The position numbers and the translations under genes are program-made. Shown in pieces: positions 50,530-62,224 of a stretch of 64,000 nt of DNA. This DNA is from Patagioenas fasciata. Taxonomy: Eukaryota; Chordata; Aves; Columbiformes; Columbidae. The notes under the pieces were generated by a model, which worked only from the letters and a program-made list of their open reading frames with translations, was not told where the DNA came from and did no database searches. The stretch's first letter is position 1; every line of letters begins with the position of its first letter. Where the stretch lies: assembly GCF_037038585.1 (NCBI RefSeq), contig NC_092520.1, positions 121,986,001 to 122,050,000 of the forward strand. Reading direction: 5' to 3'.

Positions 50530-51480
50530 GACTGCCCCGCCTCTCTTCTACTCCACCCCATTTTCTCAAGTTTAGAAACAGAACCGGGTGTTTCCTTCGA
50601 GAAACACGGGACTCTCATGCTACTAAGGAAATCCTTCAACATGCAGCATGAAAGCACAAAGTGCACCTTTGCCACTTGTTGCAAGACTGAAGACTTGAAT
50701 GAGTTTCTCTAAGATGAGGTGAAGATACTAAAGGTTATTTAAAGATTGGGTCCCAAGGAAAGATTACTTAGAAGATTGAACTATTGATCTATTCTCCTCC
50801 CTGCCTCCCCTAATCTAATCTCTCCAACAATTTTGAACTCGTTAAGAAATTTCAGCTTCATTTGACAGAGAACAGGCAAGAGGTAATGTCCTACAAGTTC
50901 TGAGAAAATTTGCTACTGTGCAGAGCGTACAAAACCCAAATCACTGTCTCTAGTTAGGGGAATACTGCAGCTCTGAGTTCTGTTTCCAAGCGTGTCTGGC
51001 TCAGTTGAGCAACCAGCACACGCGAGTGGCTTTTAAAACAGCTACAGCATAAGCTGCGACTTGCTCATCGTCCCTGGAAACAGAAAGGGAGATGAGAGCA
51101 AACTCACACACAGGGATGTCAGAGGGGGGTGGGGTAGGGGGGAATTACTCACTTAATATTTAAGACTGTCAATGCAGCATAACGCAGAGCTCGCAGTCTG
51201 TGCCCAAGCAATCCACCGACTCACAGCCGTGCTGGCTGAAGCAGGTCAGACCCAAAGCTGCAAGGGTTAAACAGTAACGTTTGCCCAGCTCTGCCTGAGG
51301 GTGAGCCAGCAGGATGGGCTTGATCGGCAGGCAGTCTCAAACGCTCTGGGGTGGGCATGGGACCTGCCGCGGGTGGGACTTCCGAGGTAAAATGCTCTCT
51401 GGAAAGGCTTTTGTTCCCAGAAGCAGCAACCACCTACCTCTCCCTTGAGTCAGTCCGGCAGCAACAGCAACCTGTTATTC
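50530..51480. promoter_or_regulatory. GC/CpG-enriched island, candidate promoter
   Basis: This is the only stretch outside transposons and the 5126-5480 block where GC and CpG rise together. CpGs cluster at 50,993-51,070 and 51,180-51,450 (for example CTGCCGCGGG at 51364-51373). It contains a GC-box-like CCCCGCC near 50535, a G-rich run (about 51123-51142) with three G blocks, and on the plus strand an AT element (TTAATATTTAAG, about 51152-51163). A donor-like CCGAG-GTAAAA lies at 51382-51392. Together these would suit a plus-strand promoter with a non-coding first exon from about 51185 to 51386. CpG density is moderate, not that of a strong CpG island, and no downstream exon is recognised. 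A minus-strand promoter or an old repeat remains possible. Confidence 0.3.
50588..50607 (+). promoter_or_regulatory. Perfect 7-bp inverted repeat containing TTCnnGAA
   Basis: The arms GTGTTTC and GAAACAC are perfectly complementary around a 6-base centre (CTTCGA). The centre creates TTCGAGAA, which fits the two-unit core of a heat-shock element. It lies at the edge of the CpG-enriched island. A single two-unit core is weak evidence because functional elements usually have three or more units. Confidence 0.25.
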
Positions 51481-54400
51481 TCTACTGAGCTTTTAAGTTA
51501 AGGGCTCTTTTTTATTAACACACCTAAATCTAAAGACTCCATAAGAATCAATGCAAATTTTTCATCAGATAAGTGGGTGGGGTCTGCACATAACAAAAGA
51601 AGTAGCAGTCCAAAACTGACAGCAGGGACCTTCATTCCACTCACCATAAACCTTAAGGACAGGAATAATTGCCTCCTCTTTACTCTTGTGAGGAAGTTGA
51701 GTGCTTTCTCACACCTTCTTTATCCTTTCCTAATGGTCTCAGAGCCTTCAATTTTTAGTCATCCATCCATGCTGCAAGTGTCTTTAAACTGTAATTAGAT
51801 AATCTTCCAGATTGTGAAGGAACCTGTTGTCAGAGGAATTCCTGAGGATTTAGCCCCAATTTGATGAAACTGAGATTTGCTAAATTAACAAAGGACTAAA
51901 GACAATATTATTTGCTTAAGTGGAAATCCTGTTTTACCAGCAACTATTTTGAAGGAACCCTGTAACAAAATACATATGCTTGTACATTCATGTTCCTTTA
52001 TTTTATTTTCTGTCAAAGAAGACTCCACATTTTTTAACACCATGATCTCTGTGTATCTTATTGGAATGTGGACCTTAGCCTGCATGCTTGCAGGCTCAGC
52101 CCAAGAGATCCAAACCATGTAGGCATCAGTTGAACTAATTTCCCCAGATCAGTTTCAGTTTTGTACTCCAATTGTATATATATGGCTCTCATTCACATGC
52201 AAAAATCCTACACTTAAGAGCAGGTGATAAGGATATATTGAAGATTATTGGAAGCTAATCTACAGGTACTCTGGACCAATTAATGCTCTTCACAGGGCAG
52301 TTTATTTAAATCCTTTGTAATCAAACCTGATTTCTTGTGCAAGAGCATTGCAGAAATGTGTTTTCAAGGAAAAATGGTAGCAAGTCCTATATCTGTAACA
52401 GAGGCGTCTATTCATCCATGGTATTCTATTTTCAACAGCTGCTTCATACCCATGTATTTTAAAAGACACTGTGGTGCTGCTTCAAAATCTCTAGGATTAA
52501 AGCCATGATCTAAAAGCTTATTCAAGTCATGTTGAAACACAGCGGGCTGTGAGGCTGAACACAGCCTGATAACTAGTCTAATGTAGATATTAAAGTTATT
52601 TTAGGAATCTAGCATATACAACCTAAATCTAAGGTCAAAGTGTGTAAACCTCAAAGTTATTTCAACTCTCATTGCACTGCACCTACCAGTTTTCACGTCA
52701 AGTAGGATATTTGGAACTACAGATTGGTAGTCTGCTGGCAAATAATGTGATTCCCAACAGATCTTGGATGGCATACATGCTGCCATAACTGGGACATACT
52801 TATTACCCTCTTCAAATTTTGCTCACACCAGCAATACGTCCTTTGTATTGAAATATTTCAGGCTGTGATAATAACCTTATGTTGCAAATAGGATTCCTAA
52901 ATATCCACCTTTGAAAATGAGGACAGCATGCCTAATGGCATACCTCCAAAGATCACCAATTTTCAGAGGTTTTCTGTAAAGTTCTTTTTCAGAGGCACTT
53001 AAATTTAAAAATACTTATTGTCAATCCCAAATATTGTGGCTCAATATCAGCACCTGAAGAGATGGAAAATGAGGAATAGAACAGTTGTCAGACTGAACTT
53101 CCATGCTAAGTGAATGCTGCAGTTATCAGCAAATATTCAATTCTCAAGTTGTTTAAAAAAAAAAAAAAATGGTTTGAAATATGCAAAAAACAATGTCTGG
53201 CCCAAAACTGGAGACAAAGAAAAAGTCCTTCCCTTTCTCCTTATCCATATTGTCATAGCACTTCAAATGATAAAGTTACAAGCCAAAACATTATAATAAA
53301 AATTTTATATAAATGCTGTACACCTCTTCAGTCCTGAAATATGGACTCCACAGTAGAACCTTTGTGTTTGGTATGTGATTACATGAGTTCTATCTCCAAA
53401 ACTCCTCAGACTTGTTCCTTTAATTTTCTTAAATGTGGACACAATACTGTCAAAACTACTCTATCTAGGCTTTCTGACTCAAAAGCTAGACTTGTCAATT
53501 ACAACTACAAATGCCTCTGAAAACGTGGGTTGCTTTGTTAAGCCAGTCCTTGGTGAAAAGCGGACAGCTGTCTTCTCTGACAATAAAAAAAAATGGAAAA
53601 CACTTCCATTTGCTATAATAGAATCTTAATTTCTGGCAGTCCAATAGTAATTTCTAACTTGAGTACTAGAGAGAAAAGAGGTTTCATATTACTTCAAAAA
53701 CCCCCAAGAGGATTTCAAAATCATTTCAGCCGGATGTCTAGCTGGCAAAGAACAGAAGTCTCCATCATACAGGAGCAGCACAAACAGTTACTTAGGACTG
53801 TGCGTATCAGTATCTGACAGCTGAGTAACCCCGAAGCACTCGTGGTTAAAATGTGAAACCAAAGCTGAAAGGAGAACCTGCTATAAGGATTAATACTCTA
53901 ATGTAAAATCCACAGTGCTATCTTTCAGCCACTGTCTGTGGTTTTGTTTATTTTCACTTCACCTTATTTCTGAAATGAAGTGTCATAAATGGCATACAGT
54001 TCTCAAGATCATTCTGAACTGGAAGACTGCATTTCAGTTACAAACAATTCATCCATACAGACAAAGGTGTCTTTAGGCTAATAAAACAATTGTTTTTGTC
54101 TTTAAATTTAGTTGTGAGTATAACAATGCTGCCTAGGGACAGATCCTTGTCCTTGGTCAACTCTTACTTGTCACTGCTGAAAGCACATGTGCACACAGTA
54201 CACACAATGGCCAAGCCTTGCCCGAAATACAAGCAGTAGCAGACAAGAGTGCTTTCAGAACTGAAAATGAATAGCAACGTATTTCTACAGTACTAACAAC
54301 TTAAAGGGCTCTCCAGTCCTTCCATCAGGTATCAAATTTCTGAGTTTCTCTTCATGCTGTATTCACCCACCCCCTTGACAAATGGATCAGCGCTGAGTGT

Positions 54401-56399
54401 GTTTGTATCTGAAAGAGACTTGTCTCTGTGCAATATTGTTTGGACAACACCTGCATTTCCAGAAAACACGAGTCATGCATTATAGTGGATGGACCATCCC
54501 AATATCTGGAAAAGCATGCTCTGCAAGCCTGGTAAAATGAAGAAACAGAACTGAAATGTCAACGGCTGTTTACACTGGTTTCCTGCTTGTAAAAGTTCAG
54601 AATTAGATGATTCAGAAAAAGTTAGCAAAAAAGAGGGACCACCAGCACAAGCTACTCAGAAAAATAAAAAACAAACAAACAAACAACAAAAAAACCCCAT
54701 CAAACTTCTTCCTAATATATAAACAAGCTATTTTGTACACACATAAATTCATACATTTTCATAATTTACTATCCTAGATACCATTGTTGATATTCTCTAG
54801 CCGTATTAACATGTTGTCCTTATTTTATTTTATCAAGGTCTAACTTAAGATCCAGCAGCACTGATTTCTACACCTTAATTGCATGACCCCACAGTAAGCT
54901 TTTCTCATAACCAATTTTAACAGAAATATTTTATTACATCAATATTAGCTGATGTTTTTGCTCCTGAACAAATAATGTTATTCGACTTAAGTAACCTACA
55001 TGGTATACTCTTCAGGGTGATTATTTTCACATCATATTTGGAGGTGATATTCAAGTCAACAAATCACAATGACAGCAGGTAATAAAAAGTCTACTGGGCT
55101 TTATAAATATTTATTTGTCAACACCTCAATATTTTCAAAATAAATAAATAGTATGTTCATGTAGATGCATACTAGGATGAAGGACTTTTAAGGATCATCT
55201 ACACTAACAGCAACTCTGACTTCTTTCTTCAGGACAGATCTGGAGACAGAGTGATGCCTCCTGACACTGGAAAGCATGCTGTGGGCAGCTAAGTTCCACA
55301 CAGGTTTATTTCACACCGGATATCCAGTCTTCCAAAATAGCAAGAAAAATGTTAAGACTGCTTAAACCTCATAAATTGTGCACATATTTCAGTGTGACAC
55401 CTCAAAGTTTTCAAGTAGCTAGGTAGACATTGTGTTTTTGATGAGGTAGTCTACTGATGTTGCCCACGCTGTCTCCAAATTAGGACACTTGCCAAGGTCA
55501 GGTCTGTTGAGAAACAGCTACGCTTGGCAGCAATAAATTCTCCACTGAAACCAACAACTGCAATCAAATTTAACACATGATTAAAGCACTCACACAAGCA
55601 AACACCAGTCGCAGCAGAGACTTCCAGTCACTGGTGTTTATCATCATCAGGTGAGGCAGGTGTTTGCCCAAGATCTCCTCTGTCATCATGCTTTATTCCC
55701 CACAATTTGAGGAAAACCAACAAGAAAGCAAATCTGAGCTGTGCACTCAGATAGCCAAGAAACAAAAGAAAATCTTGTCTGGGAGGTGGCAAAAGCAGCT
55801 TTACCTTTCAGCTGAGTCCAAGGCCTCTCTCTTCATCCTTTCCTTGGCTGCAGGAGAACTGCAAACAGCACTGCTCTCAGCTGAGAAGGCAAAGGTTTCC
55901 TTTGCTGTCCAGTAAAAGGGCAGAAGACAAAGTTGTCATGCAGGCTGGCTTTGACTACATCAGGACAGCACCAGGTACCTTATTGGCATGTAGCCTGTGC
56001 TCACCGCTGTGATTCCCCGTTCTGTCTGCACCCTACACTAGAACTAGTGTCAGTCTTTGGCATGGGATTTCGAACCACACACCAGCTGCTCACAGCTTCA
56101 GCTCAGCTAAGCAAGCTGGGGACCAAGCCTAGACTACAAATTAAGTAAATTAAATTTCTCACTCATGTTAAGAGCATAAGAAATACCTTACTGAGCCTGG
56201 GCCATGGTGCACCATGCCCAGTAGAAGTAGCACAACCGACACTCAACACTATCTGCAGCCCATTACTCTTGTGCTCCCCTAGCATCTGCAAGAACTAGAT
56301 TATGGATGCTAAAAGTGTACCCTAAATCTGCTTATGGACCAGTCATCCATCACAGTTTGTCCACCCTTTTTTACATCTGCTCATATTGTGTCTGCCTGC
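51481..56399. other. Mostly AT-rich unassigned sequence
   Basis: No gene or recognised transposon. There is a short A-run at about 53154-53169 and (AAAC)n at about 54665-54690. ORFs such as 55664-55915 plus and 53110-53817 plus (several frames) have no recognisable features. Confidence 0.6.
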
Positions 56400-56740
56400 A
56401 CAACCTCCAGAAGTCCACTATGCACTATAATAAAAGCACTCTATCTATTTCAAATACATTTAAATCCATATCCTAGCTCTTCTGTGGTGAGGCTTAGTGA
56501 ATAACAGTTCATGTCTTGCCTACATTAATTTTATAAGCCTCAGTCATATCCTTCCACAGACATCTCTGCTCCACACTAAAGAGTCCCAACCTTTTCAGTC
56601 TCCTTGATAAGGAAACTGCTCCATTCCCTTGGTCATTTTGACAAGGTACAAGAGCAGCAATTAAATCTCCTGTATCTATCTTGAAATGTGGAAGCCAGGA
56701 CAGCACACTGCCTGTAACTGCTGTTAGTATTCAACTGTAA
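56400..56740 (-). mobile_element. Ancient CR1-like LINE relic (C-terminal ORF2 region)
   Basis: In reverse complement this resembles the CR1/L3 C-terminal coding region. The minus frame at 56509-56706 reads RLKRLGLFSVEQRCLWKDM, which parallels the [13 protein letters not shown] landmark of the younger copies. On the plus strand TCATATCCTTCCACAGACAT, GCTCCATTCCCTTGGTCATT and GGAAGCCAGGACAGCACAC are typical of this region. It is much more diverged than the other copies, has no octamer tail, and both boundaries are approximate. Most likely it is an old insertion possibly shared with other birds or reptiles. Confidence 0.7.
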
Positions 56741-59686
56741 CTGCCTCTAGCATCCAGCAGAGTTATGGAGTGGATGGCAGGAAGAGTACTTTGAAAATAG
56801 CACTGTTATTCATGCCAACGCAGCATTAAGTGAGTCCCTGATATGGTTCTGAACTGTTTATTTTAAATAGGTCTCAACTACACCTAGTCCTCATTGTTGA
56901 AAAAAGTATGCCTCAAACCCTATGCATTTAAAGCATCTTATCCTAAAGTATAATTTCTATATGTGCAGAAAAACCCTCTTGTGTACTTCAGAAGCTTCAC
57001 AAAATACATTATTCCCTTTTCAAAATGCAATCATCCTCCCTATTTTTCAGGCAAACTGTATCTCCAACAGTTGTCTTTCATACAGTTTGCCAAACAATTA
57101 AGAATCCTATAATCGATGTACCTCTACAGACTGAAATAATATAACTACAGCTATCTATCAAAAATTGCTGCAACAAAAAGCCTTGCTTGATCCAGACTGG
57201 AATAAAAGAATCCTCTAAAATAATGCTTCACCATTTGGTGAATTATCAGAGCTGCTTTGTTGTTGTTATTAAGCCTGAAAGACAGAAAAAGACAGACTTG
57301 AGTCGTAGAGTATTAGTTGCATGCAACAGAGACTCCAAAACAAACAAAAAAAGTTACCAAACCAACATTTCGCTTCTTTCATTACACTCCCTTAACCCCA
57401 TACACCAAATACGAATTAAGCCAACCTTTTATTTTCTTGAAAAAGTAGACTCTCAGCCTTTGACACAAAAATCAGGAATCTTATCTCCCTTTCTTGATGA
57501 ATCAGGAAAGTGCATGACTTTTTTTTAACAGCTATTACATGTGTGATTTCTTAAATAAATGAATTAAACTTCCCTGTTGTGGGGACTGTTTGTGTGTCAG
57601 TTTTAAACCTGACAAAAAAATCTGGCTACAAAATATATTAGAGGAATTGCAACCCTGATCTATTACTGAGGGGAAATGGGAATCAGAGTTAAATGCTATT
57701 GGATGGCATGAAATGCAGCACTAGGTTGTGGTGGAGGTGAGGAGAGAATAAACAGAGTGGAGATATAGGAAAGAAAAAGAAGGGCAGAGGCTCATAGCCT
57801 TCTTTGCAGCTTGCCTGTTATCTGGACACCTCTCTGGAATAAGATAATTCATTCAATTCAATGTGGAATTCTCCATTCTCTTTCCTATGTGGGTCTAGTA
57901 CAAAACTTTAAAAAATAATAATAAAAAAAATCAATTTTAACATTGCAAAAACTTCTAGTTACATCCTTTTTTAAAAAAAGTTTAAATGTCAGTGAGTTAC
58001 TCTGACAGTCTTATGCAGCTGTCAGAGCTGAACCCCGGGATCACATATTTTGGGTTGTCTGCTAACTGTTCAATGTTTATTCTTCGTTTGTCGGCTCACA
58101 CAGCATGGTTTTCCTACCTCTGCAGAAAATAAGTTTGAGTGCTCAATACCTTACAAGATATCTGCCTTGTTCTCCTGAATAACACATGTAAGAACACAAC
58201 CAGAATAGAGAAGCTTTTATCCCATTATCAGGAAAAACTCATGAATATTCAATCACTTCTGAAATTACTTCCAGGTGAGGAGTAGCATTTACTTTACATA
58301 CAAAATAGTTATCATTTTTCACACCTGACTGTTGTAAACAGATCCTACAGCATTAACCTTATCATATCTGCGAGAAAAAGTAAGAGAGCACTGAACCTTC
58401 TTTCCTCCCTGCCAAATCTCTCCCTTTTCAGTGTGAGGTGTGCCTGACCTAGAAATAAGTTTTATTCAGACAGAGGATGGAGACTAGAGGTCTTTGTGTG
58501 GCACAGGTGGAGAGGCAGGGGAGAATGTGAAACGGAAAGCTTTGTTTGGCCGCTCATTTGGAAAAAAAGCACAGCCACTTGAATTCCTATCAGTCAGAAA
58601 TGGCCTGTGGGCATGTTGCTTCTTTCGAACCTTTCATTTTCTTTGTTAGCTTTCAGCATCATTTTCCCTTTCAGATATTCTGCTTAAAATAAACAAAAAA
58701 AACCCCAAACCTCAGGGTGATAGTGATCCCTCCAGACACACAGATATTTGACATATGTGACAGAGAGGCACAGCCTTGAAAATGGACCAGAATGAATGAA
58801 GCAGTCTGTAGTCAACAACACAAAAACCCCAAATCCTCATATCTGAGCTGAATTTTAAAAGCCAGCATCAGAAAAAACATTGTTAACCTTCCTGTAGTGA
58901 AGTAAACCAAACCTTCCCTAAACCCCTACCTAAAGGAAAAGAGGGGTGAATTTAAACAGTGTATTAATGAAAGAACTGAATTAGAGTACATTTGTTTCTT
59001 TGGTTAAGCCACAGATTTCATTCAGAACTATCTTTTCATTTGATTTACATTGTAAACCCATTGAATTATCAGAATTTGAAGATCTCACTTCATTCTAAAA
59101 CATCAGCTAAACGAAGAGGCTTTATTTCCTAAATGGATGAAAGTTCAATTATTTGTGCATATCTTCAAGTAACTGGTCCCTCAATTTTCAGAGAATCTAC
59201 TTTTGTACTTTTGCCAGTAGATTTCAACCATACCCTATCAACAGACTAGCAAATGCAGAAGTTTACAATTTCACACACACACACATATGCATAGCACCAT
59301 GGTTACCACTTTTTTGGTTTGATATAAACCCTAGCAGAAGGTTAATGTAGGATGGACATCTAAAAAGTGAAGCTTAAAGACAGATTTGAAGTAGGAGGAG
59401 CTGTTGATCACATATGCCTGTTGTTAACAGATTTTATTCTTTTAAGCAGTGACAGAGGGTAAGAAAAGAACAAACACGTTGAAAACTATCGTGAGGAAAC
59501 TTAGAAAGAGGATATTCTCTCTCCAGGTCTTTCATTTCCAACCATTACAAACATTAAGAATATGGAGCACTGCTTCCTTGCTTCACAAATATAGGCATGT
59601 GGAAAAAACAAGCAAATGCAATTTACACTACTATATAAACATCCTAATATCTAATTTCTTCTTTCAGCTAAAAGCAGGAAACAAGT
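56741..59686. other. AT-rich unassigned sequence
   Basis: No gene or recognised element. Simple sequence includes an A-rich run at about 57908-57930 and (CA)n at about 59272-59286. A 113-codon open stretch at 57187-57528 plus has no recognisable motif. The open stretch at 59449-59880 plus runs into antisense CR1 sequence. Confidence 0.6.
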
Positions 59687-59778
59687 GCATAGAATATCCT
59701 GAGTTGGAAAGGACCCACAGGGATCATCAAGTCAAATTCCCGCTACACATAGGACAATTTAGAAATTCAACCATATAT

Positions 59779-60024
59779 TTAAAAGCATTGTTTAAACACT
59801 TCTTGAAAACTGACAGACTTAGGGCCTTGATCATTTTCCTGGGGAGCTTGTTCCAGTGCTTGACCACTCTCTCTCAGTGAAGGACTTTTTCCTAGTATCC
59901 CATCTGAACCTCCCCAGATCCTATCACCAGACACCAGAGAAAAGAGACGAGCAGTTCCCTCTGTGCTCCACCTCATGAGGAAGTTGTAGACAGCTACAAG
60001 GTCATGTCTCACTCTCCTTTGCAC
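59779..60024 (-). pseudogene. CR1 ORF2 C-terminal remnant
   Basis: The frame begins with the landmark [16 protein letters not shown], equivalent to [11 protein letters not shown] in the other copies, and contains ARLFSLVSGDR. It then loses the HWNRLPREV region through a frameshift: the same DNA read in the next frame preserves a recognisable W-NxLP block near 59840-59870. About 90 bp of 3' UTR follow to the decayed octamer at 59687-59700. Confidence 0.8.
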
Positions 60025-60870
60025 TGAACAAACCTAGTACCTTCAACTGCTTCTCATAAGTCATGCCCTCTATTCCTTTCACCACCTTTGTTGCCCTGCT
60101 TTGGACACATTCTAACAGTTTTATATCTCTCTCACACCATGGAACCCAAAACCGCACACAGTACTCCAAGGTGAGGCCACACCAATGATGACAAGAGTGG
60201 AAAAACTGCTTCTTTTGACCACTTAGCTATATAGCACCTAATGCACCCCAGGGTAGGGTTGGCCCTTTTGGCCACCAGGGCACACTGTTGACTCACATTG
60301 AGCTTACCATCAATTAAAAGTCTCAGATGCCTTTCTGCAGGGCTGCACTCCAGCCTGTTGTCCCCCAACCTATATGCACATCCAGAATGACACCACCCCA
60401 GGTACAGAATCTGGCATTTGTCCTTGTTAAATTTCATATGGTTGGTGATTGCTCAATGCTCCAGTCTACCAAGATCACTCTATAAGGCATCTTGACTCCT
60501 GAGAGAATCAACAGTTCATTATTCAGCACCATCAGAAAACGGAGTTAGTGTGCACTCAACTCCTGTGTCTAGGTCACTGATAAAAAAACATTGAAGAGAA
60601 CTAGCCCTAAAACTGGGCCCTGGGGAACCCCACTACTGACTGGCCAGATGTTATCCCATTTGCTACAACTCCTTGAGACCAACTTCTTCAGCAAACTGTT
60701 CATCTGTCATATTGTATGCATGCAGCTGAATGCTCATCCATAAGCATACTGAGAAACAGTATCAAAAGCTTTCTTAAAATCCAAAAAACCCAATATCCAC
60801 TACCTTCCTTTAGTCTACTAGGTGGATAACCTTCTTATAAGAGGATATTAATTTCATTACATCACCATTC
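60025..60870 (-). pseudogene. CR1 ORF2 RT remnant, degenerate
   Basis: RT fragments are visible in changing frames. Near 60780-60850 there are traces of the region leading to motif A (the FKKAFDTVS-like stretch, with stops). Near 60610-60650 motif B is present in damaged form (SVVGFPRAQF for SGVPQGS). The FADD segment near 60520-60530 now reads FSDGA-like, so motif C is destroyed. From 60437 to 60132 an intact 101-codon frame gives MKFNKDKCQILYLGW, YRLGDNRLECSPAERHL and LNVSQQCALVAKRANPTLGC. Downstream parts continue into the C-terminal remnant. The RT core is shorter than in the copy at 3541-5125. Confidence 0.8.
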
Positions 60871-60878
60871 TGTCTGGG

Positions 60879-61311
60879 CTATATACAGTGGACTCCCACA
60901 ACATGTGCTGCCTTATTAGCTTTCCTGCTAGTCATTATCCAGAAGTTCCCAACCATCTCATGCCTAACTGCAAGCATTGTACAGGTCAACCCCTCTTTTA
61001 TATGTAACATTACCCCTCCACCTTGCCTGTCATGCCTATCCCTCCTAAAGAGCCCGTAACCCATCCATTGCAGCACTCCAGTCACTCCACTCTTCCTACC
61101 AAGTCTCACTTATGACAGCGAAGCTGTAGCTCTGGGACTGAGCCAAAGTTACTAGATCCTCTTGTTTATTCCTCATACTGTGCACATTTGTGTAATAACA
61201 TTTCAGATGTGCTCCAGTGTACTCAGTACATTGTGGTTCAGCATGAAAACCCTCATTAGTACACCATCCCTCAGGAGCCAGGCTGGGTCTACCTGTTTCT
61301 TGCAATATCAT
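60879..61311 (-). pseudogene. CR1 ORF2 endonuclease (APE-type) N-terminal remnant
   Basis: The first frame (61311 down to 61096) ends with LKCYYTNVHSMRNKQEDLV, then LAQSQSYSFAVISETW. This is the start of the APE-type endonuclease, with the TN and ETW metal-binding/catalytic region visible. After a shift the second frame (61109 down to 60879) gives GYGLFRRDRHDRQGGGVMLH and ends KANKAAHVVGVH. CR1 endonuclease nicks the target DNA to prime reverse transcription. The domain stops about halfway. The expected YRPP, DFN and C-terminal SDH blocks are missing because of the internal deletion. It is non-functional. Confidence 0.85.
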
Positions 61312-61540
61312 TCCTTAAAACTGGGAGGATGAAGGAGAATATTACCTGCCCTTCTGATCCCTTTTCCAAACTCACCAAAGCCCTGAAGTCTCTTTTGATC
61401 ACCTTTGGACTTCTCATTTCACCTGCATTAATACCCACATGAAAAAGCAATAGCAGATAAAATCTGAGGGATGTAGCAGGCTAGGAAGTCTCCTGGTAAT
61501 GTCTTTAACCTGAGACCCAGGGATAGGCTTACCTTGACTT
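61310..61540 (-). pseudogene. CR1 ORF1 esterase (SGNH)-like remnant
   Basis: In two frames joined by a shift near 61450 the minus strand gives PGSQVKDITRRLPSLLHPSD, then LLLFHVGIN, then SPKVIKRDFRAL, then GQVIFSFILPVLRNDIARN. This follows the esterase-like domain of ORF1 in CR1-like elements, where the FHVGxND block corresponds to a conserved SGNH-hydrolase motif. Here the block reads FHVGINA, so the expected Asp after Asn is changed. The upstream part with the catalytic Ser (usually GDS) is not recognisable. The domain's role in transposition is not settled. Confidence 0.65.
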
Positions 61541-61824
61541 TGGTGATCACTCAAGCACGAATGTATCATATTCATCTTTATCACGTCCCCTGTCTATCCA
61601 ACTCCAGAACCTCACGTCTGTTGTGTAAGGGCACCTATGAAGGCAAGGCAGACAAGGAGGAGGTTGTCCCCAGCCCTGAGCAGAGATTCACCTCCATTAA
61701 CCTCTGTCCTTCAAGTCACTGCATTCTGCTTGGTAGGGAGAGGGTGCAGGAACCCCCTTATCATGGGTTATGCCTAGCTGACATTTCTGTACCAGGTGGG
61801 ACAGTATGTCAACTAGGCAGTCAA

Positions 61825-62079
61825 TCACCTTCTTTGGACTCCCAGGTGCTCCTCAAACCCATCCACTTCCTCCTGAAGCTCAGCCACCAAGTGGAACAGC
61901 TCTTCTACCTGGCTGAACCTCCCACAGACGTTCTTGCAGCTGCCCTCAGACACCAGTAAAAACCTCGGGCACACCGTACAGCTGGAGACCTCAAGAGCTG
62001 CATGGTCCATTGGGAGCTCCCTCTGGGTAGCAGCATCAGTCCCAGTGAGTGCGAACACCACAGGGGAGACAGAAGACAT
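61825..62079 (-). pseudogene. CR1 ORF1 N-terminal remnant with coiled-coil-like end
   Basis: The 84-codon frame starts with an ATG at 62079-62077. Residues about 31-45 contain SSCTVC and a following cysteine (SCKNVC), a zinc-knuckle-like pattern. Residues about 52-80 (FSQVEELFHLVAELQEEVDG and on) are leucine/glutamate-rich and could form a coiled coil. CR1 ORF1 proteins bind element RNA and commonly have this cysteine-then-coil layout ahead of an esterase domain. The frame ends at a stop before the esterase-like part. I infer ORF1 from layout and from its position just upstream of the esterase-like and endonuclease remnants. Confidence 0.6.
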
Positions 62080-62224
62080 GGCTGTCTCTCAGGTGGTCAC
62101 CATTGCCTGAGCTTCCTACAGGGGGATTATGATCAGTAGTAGGTAGACTGGATAGTGAAGCTGCAGTCCCCCAGTGTCTTGGTGTCCTTCAGCAGCTGTC
62201 TGTTCTTGCTCCTGCATAGTCCCT

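Noticed and set aside
57187..57528. 113-codon plus-strand ORF
   Set aside because: No domain, low-complexity neighbourhood, length within chance for this much AT-rich DNA scanned in six frames.
59449..59880. 143-codon plus-strand ORF
   Set aside because: Its second half is antisense to the CR1 3' end and the first half has no recognisable content.
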